DNA of 64,000 bases from Epsilonproteobacteria bacterium UBA4036 (GTDB lineage: Bacteria; Campylobacterota; Campylobacteria; Campylobacterales; Arcobacteraceae): NCBI GenBank assembly GCA_002382325.1, contig DGAG01000012.1, forward strand, positions 147,129 through 211,128. Reading direction: 5' to 3'. The notes beneath the pieces are model-generated. The model made no database searches, was not told the origin of the DNA, and saw only the letters and a program-made list of their open reading frames with translations. Both the position numbers and the translations under genes were made by a program. Of the stretch, positions 34,888 to 42,588 are shown in pieces (position 1 is the first letter of the stretch; the number at the start of each line of letters is the position of its first letter).

Positions 34888-36257
34888 TTGCTGTCAATTG
34901 CCTTTTTTGCTTCATCCAAAATATCCGTGATTCGCGTTTTGATCCAATTTTTGTCCATCCACTCTAAAGGATTGACTTCAATGCCTTGAACTAAAACGCC
35001 AAAGTGTAAATGATCCCCTAAAACAGCTCCACTTGTACCTGTACTGGCAATAATTTGTCCGTCTTTGACTTCATCAGCAATATTGACTTTGGTACTGCTG
35101 GTATGTCCATAAAGTGTTCCTAAGCCCATTTTATGGTCGATAATAAGAGTGTTTCCATAAATCCCAATATATTTATTGGCAATAACTCGTCCTTTGTTGG
35201 TTGTTTTAATGGCAGCTTGTTTAATACTTGCCCAATCCACACCCAAATGCCAAGCTTCATCAATTTTTTCCCCGTTAAAATAGTAGTGCCGTCTCTCCGC
35301 AAAACCGGCTGCTGTTCTTGAACCATCCAAACGTAAAAAAGGTTTAATGTCAAACGAGGTAATAGCACTTCTGTCCATATACTTTCGCATATCTTCTTTA
35401 ATAGTTTTCACATTCTCTTGTCGTAGCAGTTTATTTGAGGCAATAAAAATATCCACTAAATCATCGGGAACTTGCATAAAACTTTGCTCTAACACAGAAG
35501 CACTGACATTTTTAATAAACTGTTCACTGATATTAATTTTATCGATTTTAGTATTTAAAGGTCGAATATACAAAGGAATTTTAGTTTTGGTCATATTACC
35601 TGCTTTATCCGTTGCGACAAGTGAAACTTGCTCAAAATTCTCGATTTCAACGTCCCAAGCAATTAAAGAGACATAATAATTGTCTTTATAAAAAGGGGTT
35701 AACGCAAAAATCTCTTCATCGTTATTAAAACTGATATAAGCGCTTTCTAAATTATCATCAAGCACTTGTACCACAGTAACTGCACTTCCCCCTCTTCGTA
35801 TGGCCAAAGAGTTTGCCACCACATTGGCAGTGGGTTTTTTTGTATCAATTTTCATATCAAAACTGACATTGGCTTCATTGCCTTCTAAAAAATTCCACTT
35901 ACTGCTGTCAACAGCAGTAACAACAATTTCTATCTCTTTACTTTTAAAAAACAGATCCAAAGCAGGTGGCGCTAAATTTAAACTCAACTCTTTTAAAGGG
36001 GTTGCCAATACTTCTGTTTTCAAAACTTTTTCATTGACTCCGTCTTTGAAAACCACTTTATAATATTTTACACCACTTTCATCTTTCAAATCTATTTTTA
36101 ACTCATCTTTTAAATTCCAATAGGTTTTATTGTTTATTGTAATATGGGGTGGATTTTTTTCAAATAAGGGAGAAAAATAGATATACCCACCCAAAGCACC
36201 TAAACCAACAATTAACACCGTGACGACTATTTGTAAAACATTACTCTTTTTTTTCAT
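34884..36257 (-). CDS. M23-family peptidoglycan endopeptidase, membrane-anchored
   Basis: This 457-residue protein has an N-terminal membrane anchor (about residues 8-29), a long periplasmic region and a C-terminal LytM/M23 zinc peptidase. Catalytic motifs are HLGVDWA (HxxxD), GHTSS and HLHFGVLVQG (HxH), all intact, so it should cut peptide cross-links. It resembles the cell-shape peptidases of Helicobacter and Campylobacter (Csd type), a family-level comparison. It overlaps the DHH gene by 17 bases and lpxC by 4. Confidence 0.88.
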   Translation of the reverse strand: MKKKSNVLQIVVTVLIVGLGALGGYIYFSPLFEKNPPHITINNKTYWNLKDELKIDLKDESGVKYYKVVFKDGVNEKVLKTEVLATPLKELSLNLAPPALDLFFKSKEIEIVVTAVDSSKWNFLEGNEANVSFDMKIDTKKPTANVVANSLAIRRGGSAVTVVQVLDDNLESAYISFNNDEEIFALTPFYKDNYYVSLIAWDVEIENFEQVSLVATDKAGNMTKTKIPLYIRPLNTKIDKINISEQFIKNVSASVLEQSFMQVPDDLVDIFIASNKLLRQENVKTIKEDMRKYMDRSAITSFDIKPFLRLDGSRTAAGFAERRHYYFNGEKIDEAWHLGVDWASIKQAAIKTTNKGRVIANKYIGIYGNTLIIDHKMGLGTLYGHTSSTKVNIADEVKDGQIIASTGTSGAVLGDHLHFGVLVQGIEVNPLEWMDKNWIKTRITDILDEAKKAIDSK

Positions 36258-37233
36258 TCTCTAAAATTTCCTTTAATACTAACTCTTTTGCTTGAAACAC
36301 ATCATCACACACAATGGAACATCCTGCCGCATTTACATGCCCACCGCCACCAAAAATAGAGGCTGTTTTAGATACATCAATATTCTCTTTGGAACGAAAG
36401 GAAACCCGTACTTTTCCATTTGAAACTCTAAAATAGATGGCAATTTTAACCACACTGATATTTAAAACCATATTCAGTGCCACTTCTGTGTCCAATAAAT
36501 TGGCACCTGTTTGTTTAAACCATTGGGGAAGCGCATAAATTGTTGCCACTTCTCCCTCTTTATATAACTCCAAACTCTCAAATATTTTAGGCAAAATTCG
36601 ATATTTTGCCAAAGAATCTCTGCGAATCAATTTATCGGCAATATGCGCTGGATGTGCCCCACATTTAACCAAAAAATTGATTTTGTCGTAGGTAAACTCA
36701 TCGCAACGATTCACCGTAAACGCTAAGGAATCATCGTAAATACCCACATACAAAGCCGTTGCTGTATTTTTGGTAATGTATAATCCATTAAACTTAAAAA
36801 AATCATAAATGACTTCAGAGGTGGATGACTTATAATAATCAACAATGTTGATTGTACCAAAATTGTCATTAGACTTATGATGGTCAATATTAATTACGGG
36901 AATATTATCGGGAATTTCAAATCCCAAACGTGAAACCGTACCACAATCCACAGAAATAATTAAGTCGTAAAATTTGGGAAAAACATCGATGATTTTTGAA
37001 AACCCATTAATAAAATCCAAACTCGAAGGCAAATCTTTTCCCACATTAAACACTTTATGTTTAATTTTATTTTCACTAAAATAGTTTGATAACGCTAAAG
37101 CAGAAGCAATCGTATCTGCATCGGGATTTACATGCGTAACAATTAATATATAACGACTCTTTTCGATGAGCTTTAATGCCTCTTCAAGTGAAGCCGTATC
37201 AAGTTTGTTATTCAGTATAAAATCTTTATGCAA
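36241..37233 (-). CDS. DHH/DHHA1 phosphoesterase (NrnA-like)
   Basis: This 330-residue protein has the DHH-family motifs THVNPDADTIASALAL (motif I), SVDCGT (motif II) and NIDHHKSNDNFG (DHH), plus a C-terminal DHHA1 domain ending in GGGGHVNAAGCS. Relatives degrade short oligoribonucleotides and pAp or cyclic dinucleotides. The exact substrate cannot be read here. It lies between nadC (32-base gap) and the M23 gene, which it overlaps. Confidence 0.88.
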   Translation of the reverse strand: MHKDFILNNKLDTASLEEALKLIEKSRYILIVTHVNPDADTIASALALSNYFSENKIKHKVFNVGKDLPSSLDFINGFSKIIDVFPKFYDLIISVDCGTVSRLGFEIPDNIPVINIDHHKSNDNFGTINIVDYYKSSTSEVIYDFFKFNGLYITKNTATALYVGIYDDSLAFTVNRCDEFTYDKINFLVKCGAHPAHIADKLIRRDSLAKYRILPKIFESLELYKEGEVATIYALPQWFKQTGANLLDTEVALNMVLNISVVKIAIYFRVSNGKVRVSFRSKENIDVSKTASIFGGGGHVNAAGCSIVCDDVFQAKELVLKEILENEKKE

Positions 37234-37265
37234 CGCTTTCCTTTATTATGGTTAATTGCCTATTT

Positions 37266-38087
37266 TTAGTCAAACTTCATCGAGAAATCAAGCCATGTGG
37301 CTTGGTGAATGATACTTCCACTGCTGATGGCATCCACTTTAGTTTCAGCATACATTCTTATGGTCTCCAAAGAGATATTTCCACTGGCTTCCAATAAAAT
37401 ATGCGGATACGCTGCATTTCTAAAATCGACCACTTTTTTGATTTGTTCAGGTGTCATATTATCACACATGATAATATCTGCTCCTGCGTCCATGGCTTCT
37501 TGAACTTGCTCAAAAGTTTCACATTCGATTTCAATTTTGGTTACCCAAGAGATTCTTTTTCGTGCTTTTTGAACAAATTCTTTAAGATTTTCAATGGTTC
37601 TTAAGTGCGTATCTTTCAACATCAAACAATCATCCAATCCCAATCGATGATTAATTGCGCCTCCTACTCTTGAAGCATATTTCTCAAAATCTCGAAGTTG
37701 GGGTCGAGTTTTTCTTGTATCCAGTAAAACCACGCCTGTGCCTTCAATAAGTTTAGCATACTTATTTGCCATAGTCGCAATCCCACTGGCATGTTGTAAA
37801 AGGTTTAAAAAGGTTCGTTCGCTTGAAAGTAAAACAGACGCTTTTCCTTCAAGTTTAGCTAAAACATCCCCTTTTTTAATCTCATCGCCATCAAATTTTA
37901 AAAATTTACACTCAAACTTTTCTGTTCGTGCCAGTACATTGGCATATTTGACTCCAGCAAAAATACCATCAGCTTTGGCAATTACTCTGGCTTTAAAACG
38001 CCCCTTAGGTGCAATATCAAAAAACAAATCCCCTCGTCCATTATCTTCAATAACGGCATTTTTAACAAATTTACGTATATTTATCAT
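37266..38087 (-). CDS. nadC: Nicotinate-nucleotide pyrophosphorylase (carboxylating)
   Basis: NadC (273 residues) converts quinolinate and PRPP to nicotinate mononucleotide. Conserved stretches are ERTFLNLLQHASGIAT, DTRKTRPQLRDFEKYA, GGAINHRLGLDDCLMLKDTH and EASGNISLETI. It overlaps nadA by ATGA, so the two enzymes that make and consume quinolinate are coupled. No nadB is next to them. Confidence 0.95.
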   Translation of the reverse strand: MINIRKFVKNAVIEDNGRGDLFFDIAPKGRFKARVIAKADGIFAGVKYANVLARTEKFECKFLKFDGDEIKKGDVLAKLEGKASVLLSSERTFLNLLQHASGIATMANKYAKLIEGTGVVLLDTRKTRPQLRDFEKYASRVGGAINHRLGLDDCLMLKDTHLRTIENLKEFVQKARKRISWVTKIEIECETFEQVQEAMDAGADIIMCDNMTPEQIKKVVDFRNAAYPHILLEASGNISLETIRMYAETKVDAISSGSIIHQATWLDFSMKFD

Positions 38088-39076
38088 ATCTCAAACATCC
38101 TTTGAAGAGCAATTTTTGCCCATTTTACTACCGTTTCATCGACAAGTATCTCATTTTCATATGGGGCTTCTTGACCGTTTTGAATTTGCTTTAATGTGTT
38201 GTATACATCTTGCAATGTGGTTTCATTCATGGTAGGGCACTCTGGTTTGGTTGAGCTTAAAATATAGGTATTTTTTTCTCTTAACCGATTCACCATATTG
38301 TACTCCGTACCCACTGCCACTTTTTGCTCAAGTGGCAGATTTTTAATGTATTGAATTAATTGAGACGTGGAACCCACAAAATCAGCAGCATCACACACAC
38401 TCACATCACATTCTGGGTGTACCGCAATTAAAATATCGGGGTATTTATTACGGTAAAACTCAATATCTTCAACACTAAAAAGTTGATGAACTGAACAAAA
38501 TCCGTTATAACAAATAATATCGGCTTCATTGATGTTACTTCCATCTCCAATAACGCTCGATTTTAGTTTCAAACTTTTTGCAAAGTTTTGTCCCAAACAT
38601 CGGTCAGGAACAAAAAAGATTTTTTTGCCGCTTTCAAGTCCTTTTTGAATGATTTTGTACGCATTGGAACTGGTACATACCATTCCACCCATTTCTCCCA
38701 CACGTGCTTTTACGGCTGCACTTGAATTGATGTACGTAATAGGCAATAAATCTTCATTTCTTATGCCCATATCGTTGAGTTTTTTTAAACTCTCATCAAA
38801 ATAATCCACATCTATCATTCGAGCCATAGCACAACAGGCGATTTTAGGCATCAAGACTCTTTTTTGAGGGCTTAAGACTTTAACACTCTCTCCCATAAAT
38901 CCTACACCGCAAAAAAGAATATATTTGCTTTGTGTATTCATCGCTTTTTTGGCCAATTCCAAAGAATCGCCCGTCACATCAGCAAGTTCAAATACTTCAT
39001 CACGTTGATAAAAATGAGCAACAATTGTGACGTCAAGTTCTTGCTTTAATTTGAGGATTTCTTCTTTTAAATTCAA
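38084..39076 (-). CDS. nadA: Quinolinate synthase
   Basis: NadA (330 residues) condenses iminoaspartate with dihydroxyacetone phosphate using a [4Fe-4S] cluster. Seen are AHFYQRDEV, DSLELAKKA, CGVGFMGESVKVL with the first cluster Cys, VCTSSNA with the second, and STKPECPTMNETTLQD with the third. It heads the minus-strand run to ribD, with a promoter in the spacer shared with plsY. Confidence 0.95.
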   Translation of the reverse strand: MNLKEEILKLKQELDVTIVAHFYQRDEVFELADVTGDSLELAKKAMNTQSKYILFCGVGFMGESVKVLSPQKRVLMPKIACCAMARMIDVDYFDESLKKLNDMGIRNEDLLPITYINSSAAVKARVGEMGGMVCTSSNAYKIIQKGLESGKKIFFVPDRCLGQNFAKSLKLKSSVIGDGSNINEADIICYNGFCSVHQLFSVEDIEFYRNKYPDILIAVHPECDVSVCDAADFVGSTSQLIQYIKNLPLEQKVAVGTEYNMVNRLREKNTYILSSTKPECPTMNETTLQDVYNTLKQIQNGQEAPYENEILVDETVVKWAKIALQRMFEI

Positions 39077-39103
39077 AATAAACCTTTGTATTTGATAAAT
39101 CGG

Positions 39104-39109
39104 AATATA
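39104..39109 (-). promoter_or_regulatory. -10 element of the nadA-ribD run
   Basis: The minus strand reads TATATT preceded by TTTTGT, about 28 bases upstream of the nadA ATG, back to back with the plsY promoter. Confidence 0.45.
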
Positions 39110-39122
39110 ACAAAATTTTAGT

Positions 39123-39128
39123 TATAAT
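39123..39128 (+). promoter_or_regulatory. -10 element of plsY-folB
   Basis: TATAAT preceded by TTTTAGT. Transcription would begin near 39135, about 95 bases before the plsY ATG, immediately before the structured leader at 39144-39207. Confidence 0.55.
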
Positions 39129-39143
39129 CCATTTAAACGAAAA

Positions 39144-39207
39144 AGGCACCCTTAAAAATTAAAACCTACGTAAAAAGTAGAAAGTGATTCAATTTTTAAT
39201 GGTGTCT
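39144..39207 (+). ncRNA. Candidate structured 5' leader of plsY (unknown class)
   Basis: In the leader, GGCACC and TTAAAAATT (39145-39159 region) can pair with AATTTTTAA and GGTGTC (39190-39207 region), using one G-U pair and one bulge. Inside lies a small CTAC/GTAG hairpin with a GTAAAAA loop. The two-level fold in a roughly 95-base leader suggests a regulatory element or a processed leader. I do not recognise it as a known riboswitch. The interior sequence also resembles three degenerate units of the heptamer repeat family. Confidence 0.35.
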
Positions 39208-39230
39208 ATACTAACACGCAAAGGTCATTG

Positions 39231-39854
39231 ATGGATTTTTTCTCGCATTCAAGCATTCAATTCTTTATTGCTGCTTATTTATTTGGTTCGATTCCATTTG
39301 GATTGATTTTGGCAAAAATATTTGCTGGGGTTGATATAAAATCACAAGGAAGTAAAAGTATTGGTGCAACCAATGTCTTACGGGTTGTCAAACAAACCAA
39401 TCCAAGCTTAGCCAAAAAATTAAGTGTGGCTACGGTTATTTTAGATGCGCTTAAAGGAACCATTGTTTTATTGGTTGCTCTGTCTTTAGATGCTTCAACC
39501 TCAACATTATGGGGAATTGGAGTATTAGCAGTATTGGGACATTGTTACTCTATTTTCTTAGGCTTAGAAGGGGGAAAGGGTGTTGCAACGGGTTTAGGAA
39601 TTTTTATTGTATTAATTCCAATACCAACACTCATTGGAGCCGTCGTTTGGGGATTTTGTGCCAAAGTATTAAAAATCTCTTCGTTATCTTCTTTATTGGG
39701 ATTAACAGCTGTTATTATCAGTGCTCTGTTTTTAAATAATGGCTTAGAAGTGGGGTCAAATGCACCGATGTATATTATTGCGTTTATTATTTTTTATAAA
39801 CATATTCCCAATATCATTCGGCTTCTTAAAAAAGAAGAGTTAAAAGTCAGTTAA
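39231..39854 (+). CDS. plsY: Acyl-phosphate glycerol-3-phosphate acyltransferase
   Basis: PlsY (207 residues) is the integral membrane enzyme that makes lysophosphatidate from acyl-phosphate. Family motifs are SIPFGLILAKIFAGVDIKSQGSKSIGATNVLR (read as GSIPFG and GSKSIGATN), GHCYSIFLGLEGGKGVATG with the glycine-rich motif 2, and a C-terminal KHIPNIIRLLKKEE. About five membrane segments are apparent. The ATG at 39231 is preferred to the TTG just before it because AAGG lies 6 bases upstream. folB follows after 4 bases. Confidence 0.93.
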   Translation: MDFFSHSSIQFFIAAYLFGSIPFGLILAKIFAGVDIKSQGSKSIGATNVLRVVKQTNPSLAKKLSVATVILDALKGTIVLLVALSLDASTSTLWGIGVLAVLGHCYSIFLGLEGGKGVATGLGIFIVLIPIPTLIGAVVWGFCAKVLKISSLSSLLGLTAVIISALFLNNGLEVGSNAPMYIIAFIIFYKHIPNIIRLLKKEELKVS

Positions 39855-39858
39855 TTGT

Positions 39859-40170
39859 ATGAAAGTGAACATTAAAAACCTCACCTTTAGCACCATTATT
39901 GGGATACTTCCTCACGAGCGAATACAAGAACAACAAGTCATTGTGGATTGCTCTTTTCAATACAACTATGAAAATGGCAATTTTGTTGATTATTCAAAAG
40001 TTACCCAAACCATTAAAACCGTTATGAAAGAGAAACAATTTGAACTCTTAGAAGATGCCGTTTTATATATCAAAGATTACCTCAAGCAAAGTTATAAAAT
40101 AAAAAAACTGAAATTGTGTATTGCTAAACCCACTATTTTAGAAGATTGTGTGGTGAGTGTTGAAAATTAA
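39859..40170 (+). CDS. folB: Dihydroneopterin aldolase
   Basis: This 103-residue FolB-type aldolase of folate synthesis has the family start IKNLTFSTIIGILPHERIQEQQVIVDC with the catalytic Glu in PHER, DYSKV in the middle, and a C-terminal AKPTILED (KP motif). It is slightly shorter than the usual 120. It follows plsY in one transcript, and its stop abuts heptamer array B. Confidence 0.88.
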   Translation: MKVNIKNLTFSTIIGILPHERIQEQQVIVDCSFQYNYENGNFVDYSKVTQTIKTVMKEKQFELLEDAVLYIKDYLKQSYKIKKLKLCIAKPTILEDCVVSVEN

Positions 40171-40172
40171 AA

Positions 40173-40230
40173 GTGAGTAGTGAGTAGTAAAAAATAGCTT
40201 TAACTTCTCACCTCTTACTTCTTACTTCTT
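40173..40230 (+). repeat. Palindromic heptamer array, copy B (between folB and the tautomerase gene)
   Basis: The left arm reads GTGAGTA, GTGAGTA, GTAAAAA. After a centre of about 14 bases the right arm reads TCACCTC, TTACTTC, TTACTTC, then TTTTAAG. The folB stop is 2 bases before the first unit and the tautomerase stop (40231-40233) is in the last one. The element occupies the complete 60-base gap between two convergent genes. Confidence 0.85.
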
Positions 40231-40623
40231 TTAAGCCAAAGGATCTTCTCCTTTTTGCCAAGAGGCTAAATATTTTTCAATCAGATGAAAATCCTCTCCA
40301 CTGTGTTGAGTAAAGGTGATATATTGATTTTTATTTTCAACGTTTAAAATATCTCTGACAATACTCATATATCGTAATGCCAATTCTCGTCTTTTTTCAA
40401 GGCTTCTTCCCTCTCGAATATCTAAATTCATCAAACAAATATCATCGTTGGGATTGGCTCTTCCGATGGTTAAATTGTATTTTTCATATTCACGCAAGGA
40501 AATGGCAATATGCTCCGTGCCTGTTTGCATCACTTCACTAAAGGTTTCTCTGATTTGTTGGGCAAAATCCTCTTTGGTTTTCTGCGTAAGCGCTTTGTTG
40601 ACTTCAAATTGTAAATGAGGCAT
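40231..40623 (-). CDS. Tautomerase-superfamily protein (MIF/CHMI-like)
   Basis: This 130-residue protein starts MPHLQFEVN, so Pro2 becomes the N-terminal catalytic proline expected in 4-oxalocrotonate tautomerase and MIF-type enzymes. Length and the ISLREYEKYNLTIGRANPNDDICLMNLDIREGR stretch (read in parts) fit the longer MIF or 5-carboxymethyl-2-hydroxymuconate isomerase groups. The substrate is unknown and there is no aromatic-degradation gene nearby. It lies 25 bases downstream of maf. Confidence 0.75.
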   Translation of the reverse strand: MPHLQFEVNKALTQKTKEDFAQQIRETFSEVMQTGTEHIAISLREYEKYNLTIGRANPNDDICLMNLDIREGRSLEKRRELALRYMSIVRDILNVENKNQYITFTQHSGEDFHLIEKYLASWQKGEDPLA

Positions 40624-40648
40624 AATCTTCTCCTTTAAATTAATTATA

Positions 40649-41200
40649 TCAAATTATCAAAAAATGTTTCAATTTCTCCACGCACAATCCCATGGCTGTG
40701 CTTTCGTATCCTTGCACTCTTTTTATATAAGGTTGACAAAAGCCTTCGACCATGATAGCTCCCGCTTTTCCCATACATTCACCGCTGTTTATGTACTCAT
40801 TCATATGCGTTACATCAAAAGGCTTAAACCAATAGGTTGTTACTGAAATATCCATCATCTTAAGCTTTTGACTTTGATATATCATACACGTAATAATACT
40901 GACCTCATTATTGCTTTGCAATTCCAACATTCTTCTGGCATCATTTTTATCTTTGGCTTTACGTAAAAGCTGACCATGAGATGTTACTACGGTATCAGCC
41001 ACGAGTAGTGGCATTTGTGCCACACCATATTTTTGAAATAACTCATTAAATTTTCCCAAAGTTGCTTCATAGACAAAGGTTTTGGGGTCTGTTGTACGTA
41101 TACTGTCTTCATCAAAACTGCCCCCTTGTTGAACAAAATCAATATTGGCTTGTTGTAAAAGCAGTGCTCTTGTGGTTGAATTTGAACCTAAACGTATCAA
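40649..41200 (-). CDS. maf: Maf-family nucleoside-triphosphate pyrophosphatase
   Basis: This 183-residue Maf protein is a house-cleaning pyrophosphatase for non-canonical nucleotides. It has LGSNSTTRALLLQQ (the LASxSPRR equivalent), ADTVV with the catalytic Asp, GKAGAIMVEG and YESTAMGL (replacing NVVGLP). The active-site residues are recognisable although diverged, which is usual for this phylum. It is transcribed divergently from the permease gene at 41256 from overlapping promoters. Confidence 0.85.
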   Translation of the reverse strand: MIRLGSNSTTRALLLQQANIDFVQQGGSFDEDSIRTTDPKTFVYEATLGKFNELFQKYGVAQMPLLVADTVVTSHGQLLRKAKDKNDARRMLELQSNNEVSIITCMIYQSQKLKMMDISVTTYWFKPFDVTHMNEYINSGECMGKAGAIMVEGFCQPYIKRVQGYESTAMGLCVEKLKHFLII

Positions 41201-41223
41201 AGAAGTCCTTTATTTTTTTTATG

Positions 41224-41229
41224 ATTTTA
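41224..41229 (-). promoter_or_regulatory. -10 element of maf
   Basis: The minus strand reads TAAAAT preceded by TTTTTGA, 24 bases upstream of the maf ATG. It lies 15 bases from the plus-strand -10 of the permease gene, so RNA polymerase could not occupy both promoters at once. Confidence 0.45.
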
Positions 41230-41243
41230 TCAAAAATAAACTG

Positions 41244-41249
41244 TATAAT
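41244..41249 (+). promoter_or_regulatory. -10 element of the permease gene, only 6 bases before its ATG
   Basis: TATAAT is followed by ACACCC and then the ATG at 41256. The expected transcription start coincides with the A of the ATG, suggesting a leaderless mRNA. No ribosome binding site is seen. Confidence 0.45.
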
Positions 41250-41255
41250 ACACCC

Positions 41256-42536
41256 ATGAAACACACAAACAAACTCGCAGGTATTCTGATTTTTCTCTCT
41301 TTTTTAGCAGTGAATTACAGTTATTTTTTCAATGAAAAGCTATTGGCAGTTGCCGCCTTTTTTGCGTGGATTGCTCTGTTTTTACTTTTTCGAGCCATTC
41401 ACAACAAACTGTTGTTGTATATTTTAATCGCATTAAGCTTGTTCTGTTTTGTCATTAGTTCATTTAATGGTTATGAAATTGCTTACCAAAAAGCCTTTAC
41501 AATTAATTTGTACTTATTGAGTTTACTCATTGGTGTAGGATTTTTACGCCTTATTGCCACACCCAAAGAGGAAAACATCAAAGCCTTACCCCAAGGCAAA
41601 CCAAGTTTTTTTAAAACCTATTGGGGCATTCATCTGTTTGGCAGTGTGATTAACTTATCCTCTTTGTTGTTGGTTGCAGACAGACTTTACAAACACGCTC
41701 CTTTGAGCCGTTTGCAAATTATTGTTTTGACCCGTGCATTTTCTTCCGATGCGTATTGGTCGCCTTTTTTTGTGGCATTTGCAGCAGCATTGACGTATGC
41801 TTCAAACCTTGATGCCTTTGTGATTTTGCCTTTAGGCATTTTTTTAGCCTTATGTGCTTTTATTCTGACTTATTGGGAAGTTTCTCAAAACCCCAAAGAA
41901 CTCAACGCATTTAAAGGCTATCCCATTCATTTTGAAACCCTTTATTTGCCCTTTTTATTGGCTCTTTTAGTCTTAGTAACGCATGATTTTTTTCCTAAAA
42001 TTACAATAATTGTCCTCATTGCACTATTTTCACTGTTGCTTTGTTTAGTGATATTACCTTTTAAATACAAAAAATCGCCTCAAGTGCTTTTTGGCTATAT
42101 TACAACCGATTTGCCTCATATGAAAAACGAATTGGCTCTGTTTTTAATTGCTGGGGTATTTGGTGTTATGGTAAGTTCTATTTTAATGGGGTTAGAAGTT
42201 CAACTGCCTTTTGAGAGTTTAAATGGCTTAAGTGCTTCGGTGTTGCTTTTTATTTTAATTGCATTGTCTTTTATTGGCATTCACCCCATTATCTCTATTG
42301 CTGTTATTGGCAATTGGATGAGTGAACTCAATCACACCCTTTTGGCCGTGACGTTTTTAATGTCTTGGGCAACAGCGGTTTCAACTTCTCCTTTTTCAGG
42401 TTTAAATTTAACCATGCAGTCTCGTTACAGTTTAAAAGCCATTGAGTTATTTAAAGTAAATATTTTTTATGCGCTAAAAATGTATTGTATTTGTGTAGTA
42501 TTACTTTTTATATTAGCACACTGTTTAAAACTCTAA
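41256..42536 (+). CDS. Polytopic membrane protein, permease-like, function unknown
   Basis: This 426-residue, very hydrophobic protein has about 11-12 predicted membrane helices and short loops. The segment SSDAYWSPFFVAFAAAL and the later ATAVSTSPFSGLNLTM recall half-helix regions of ion-transporter superfamily permeases, but I do not recognise the family. The ATG at 41256 is chosen because the first membrane segment follows directly; an upstream in-frame start would overlap maf antisense. It lacks an upstream ribosome binding site. The AEC transporter gene follows after 52 bases with its own promoter. Confidence 0.65.
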   Translation: MKHTNKLAGILIFLSFLAVNYSYFFNEKLLAVAAFFAWIALFLLFRAIHNKLLLYILIALSLFCFVISSFNGYEIAYQKAFTINLYLLSLLIGVGFLRLIATPKEENIKALPQGKPSFFKTYWGIHLFGSVINLSSLLLVADRLYKHAPLSRLQIIVLTRAFSSDAYWSPFFVAFAAALTYASNLDAFVILPLGIFLALCAFILTYWEVSQNPKELNAFKGYPIHFETLYLPFLLALLVLVTHDFFPKITIIVLIALFSLLLCLVILPFKYKKSPQVLFGYITTDLPHMKNELALFLIAGVFGVMVSSILMGLEVQLPFESLNGLSASVLLFILIALSFIGIHPIISIAVIGNWMSELNHTLLAVTFLMSWATAVSTSPFSGLNLTMQSRYSLKAIELFKVNIFYALKMYCICVVLLFILAHCLKL

Positions 42537-42558
42537 CGACATTTTTACTTGATTTGTA

Positions 42559-42564
42559 TATAAT
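42559..42564 (+). promoter_or_regulatory. -10 element of the AEC transporter gene
   Basis: TATAAT preceded by TTGATTTGTA, 25 bases upstream of the ATG at 42589, with AAAGGAAA as ribosome binding site. Confidence 0.5.
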
Positions 42565-42588
42565 CACTCTTTTATTTAAAGGAAACGT

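Noticed and set aside
37738..38235. Plus-strand open frame of 165 codons opposite nadC/nadA
   Set aside because: Antisense to two coupled conserved enzymes, no ribosome binding site or family resemblance.
39170..39190. A sixth heptamer copy (GTAAAAA, GTAGAAA, GTGATTC) in the plsY leader
   Set aside because: Only three loose units, no inverted heptamer arm, and the context is divergent rather than convergent; kept only as a remark on the leader.
41145..41255. In-frame upstream extension of the permease
   Set aside because: It would be antisense to the start of maf and would cover both promoters; the hydrophobic protein begins naturally at 41256.
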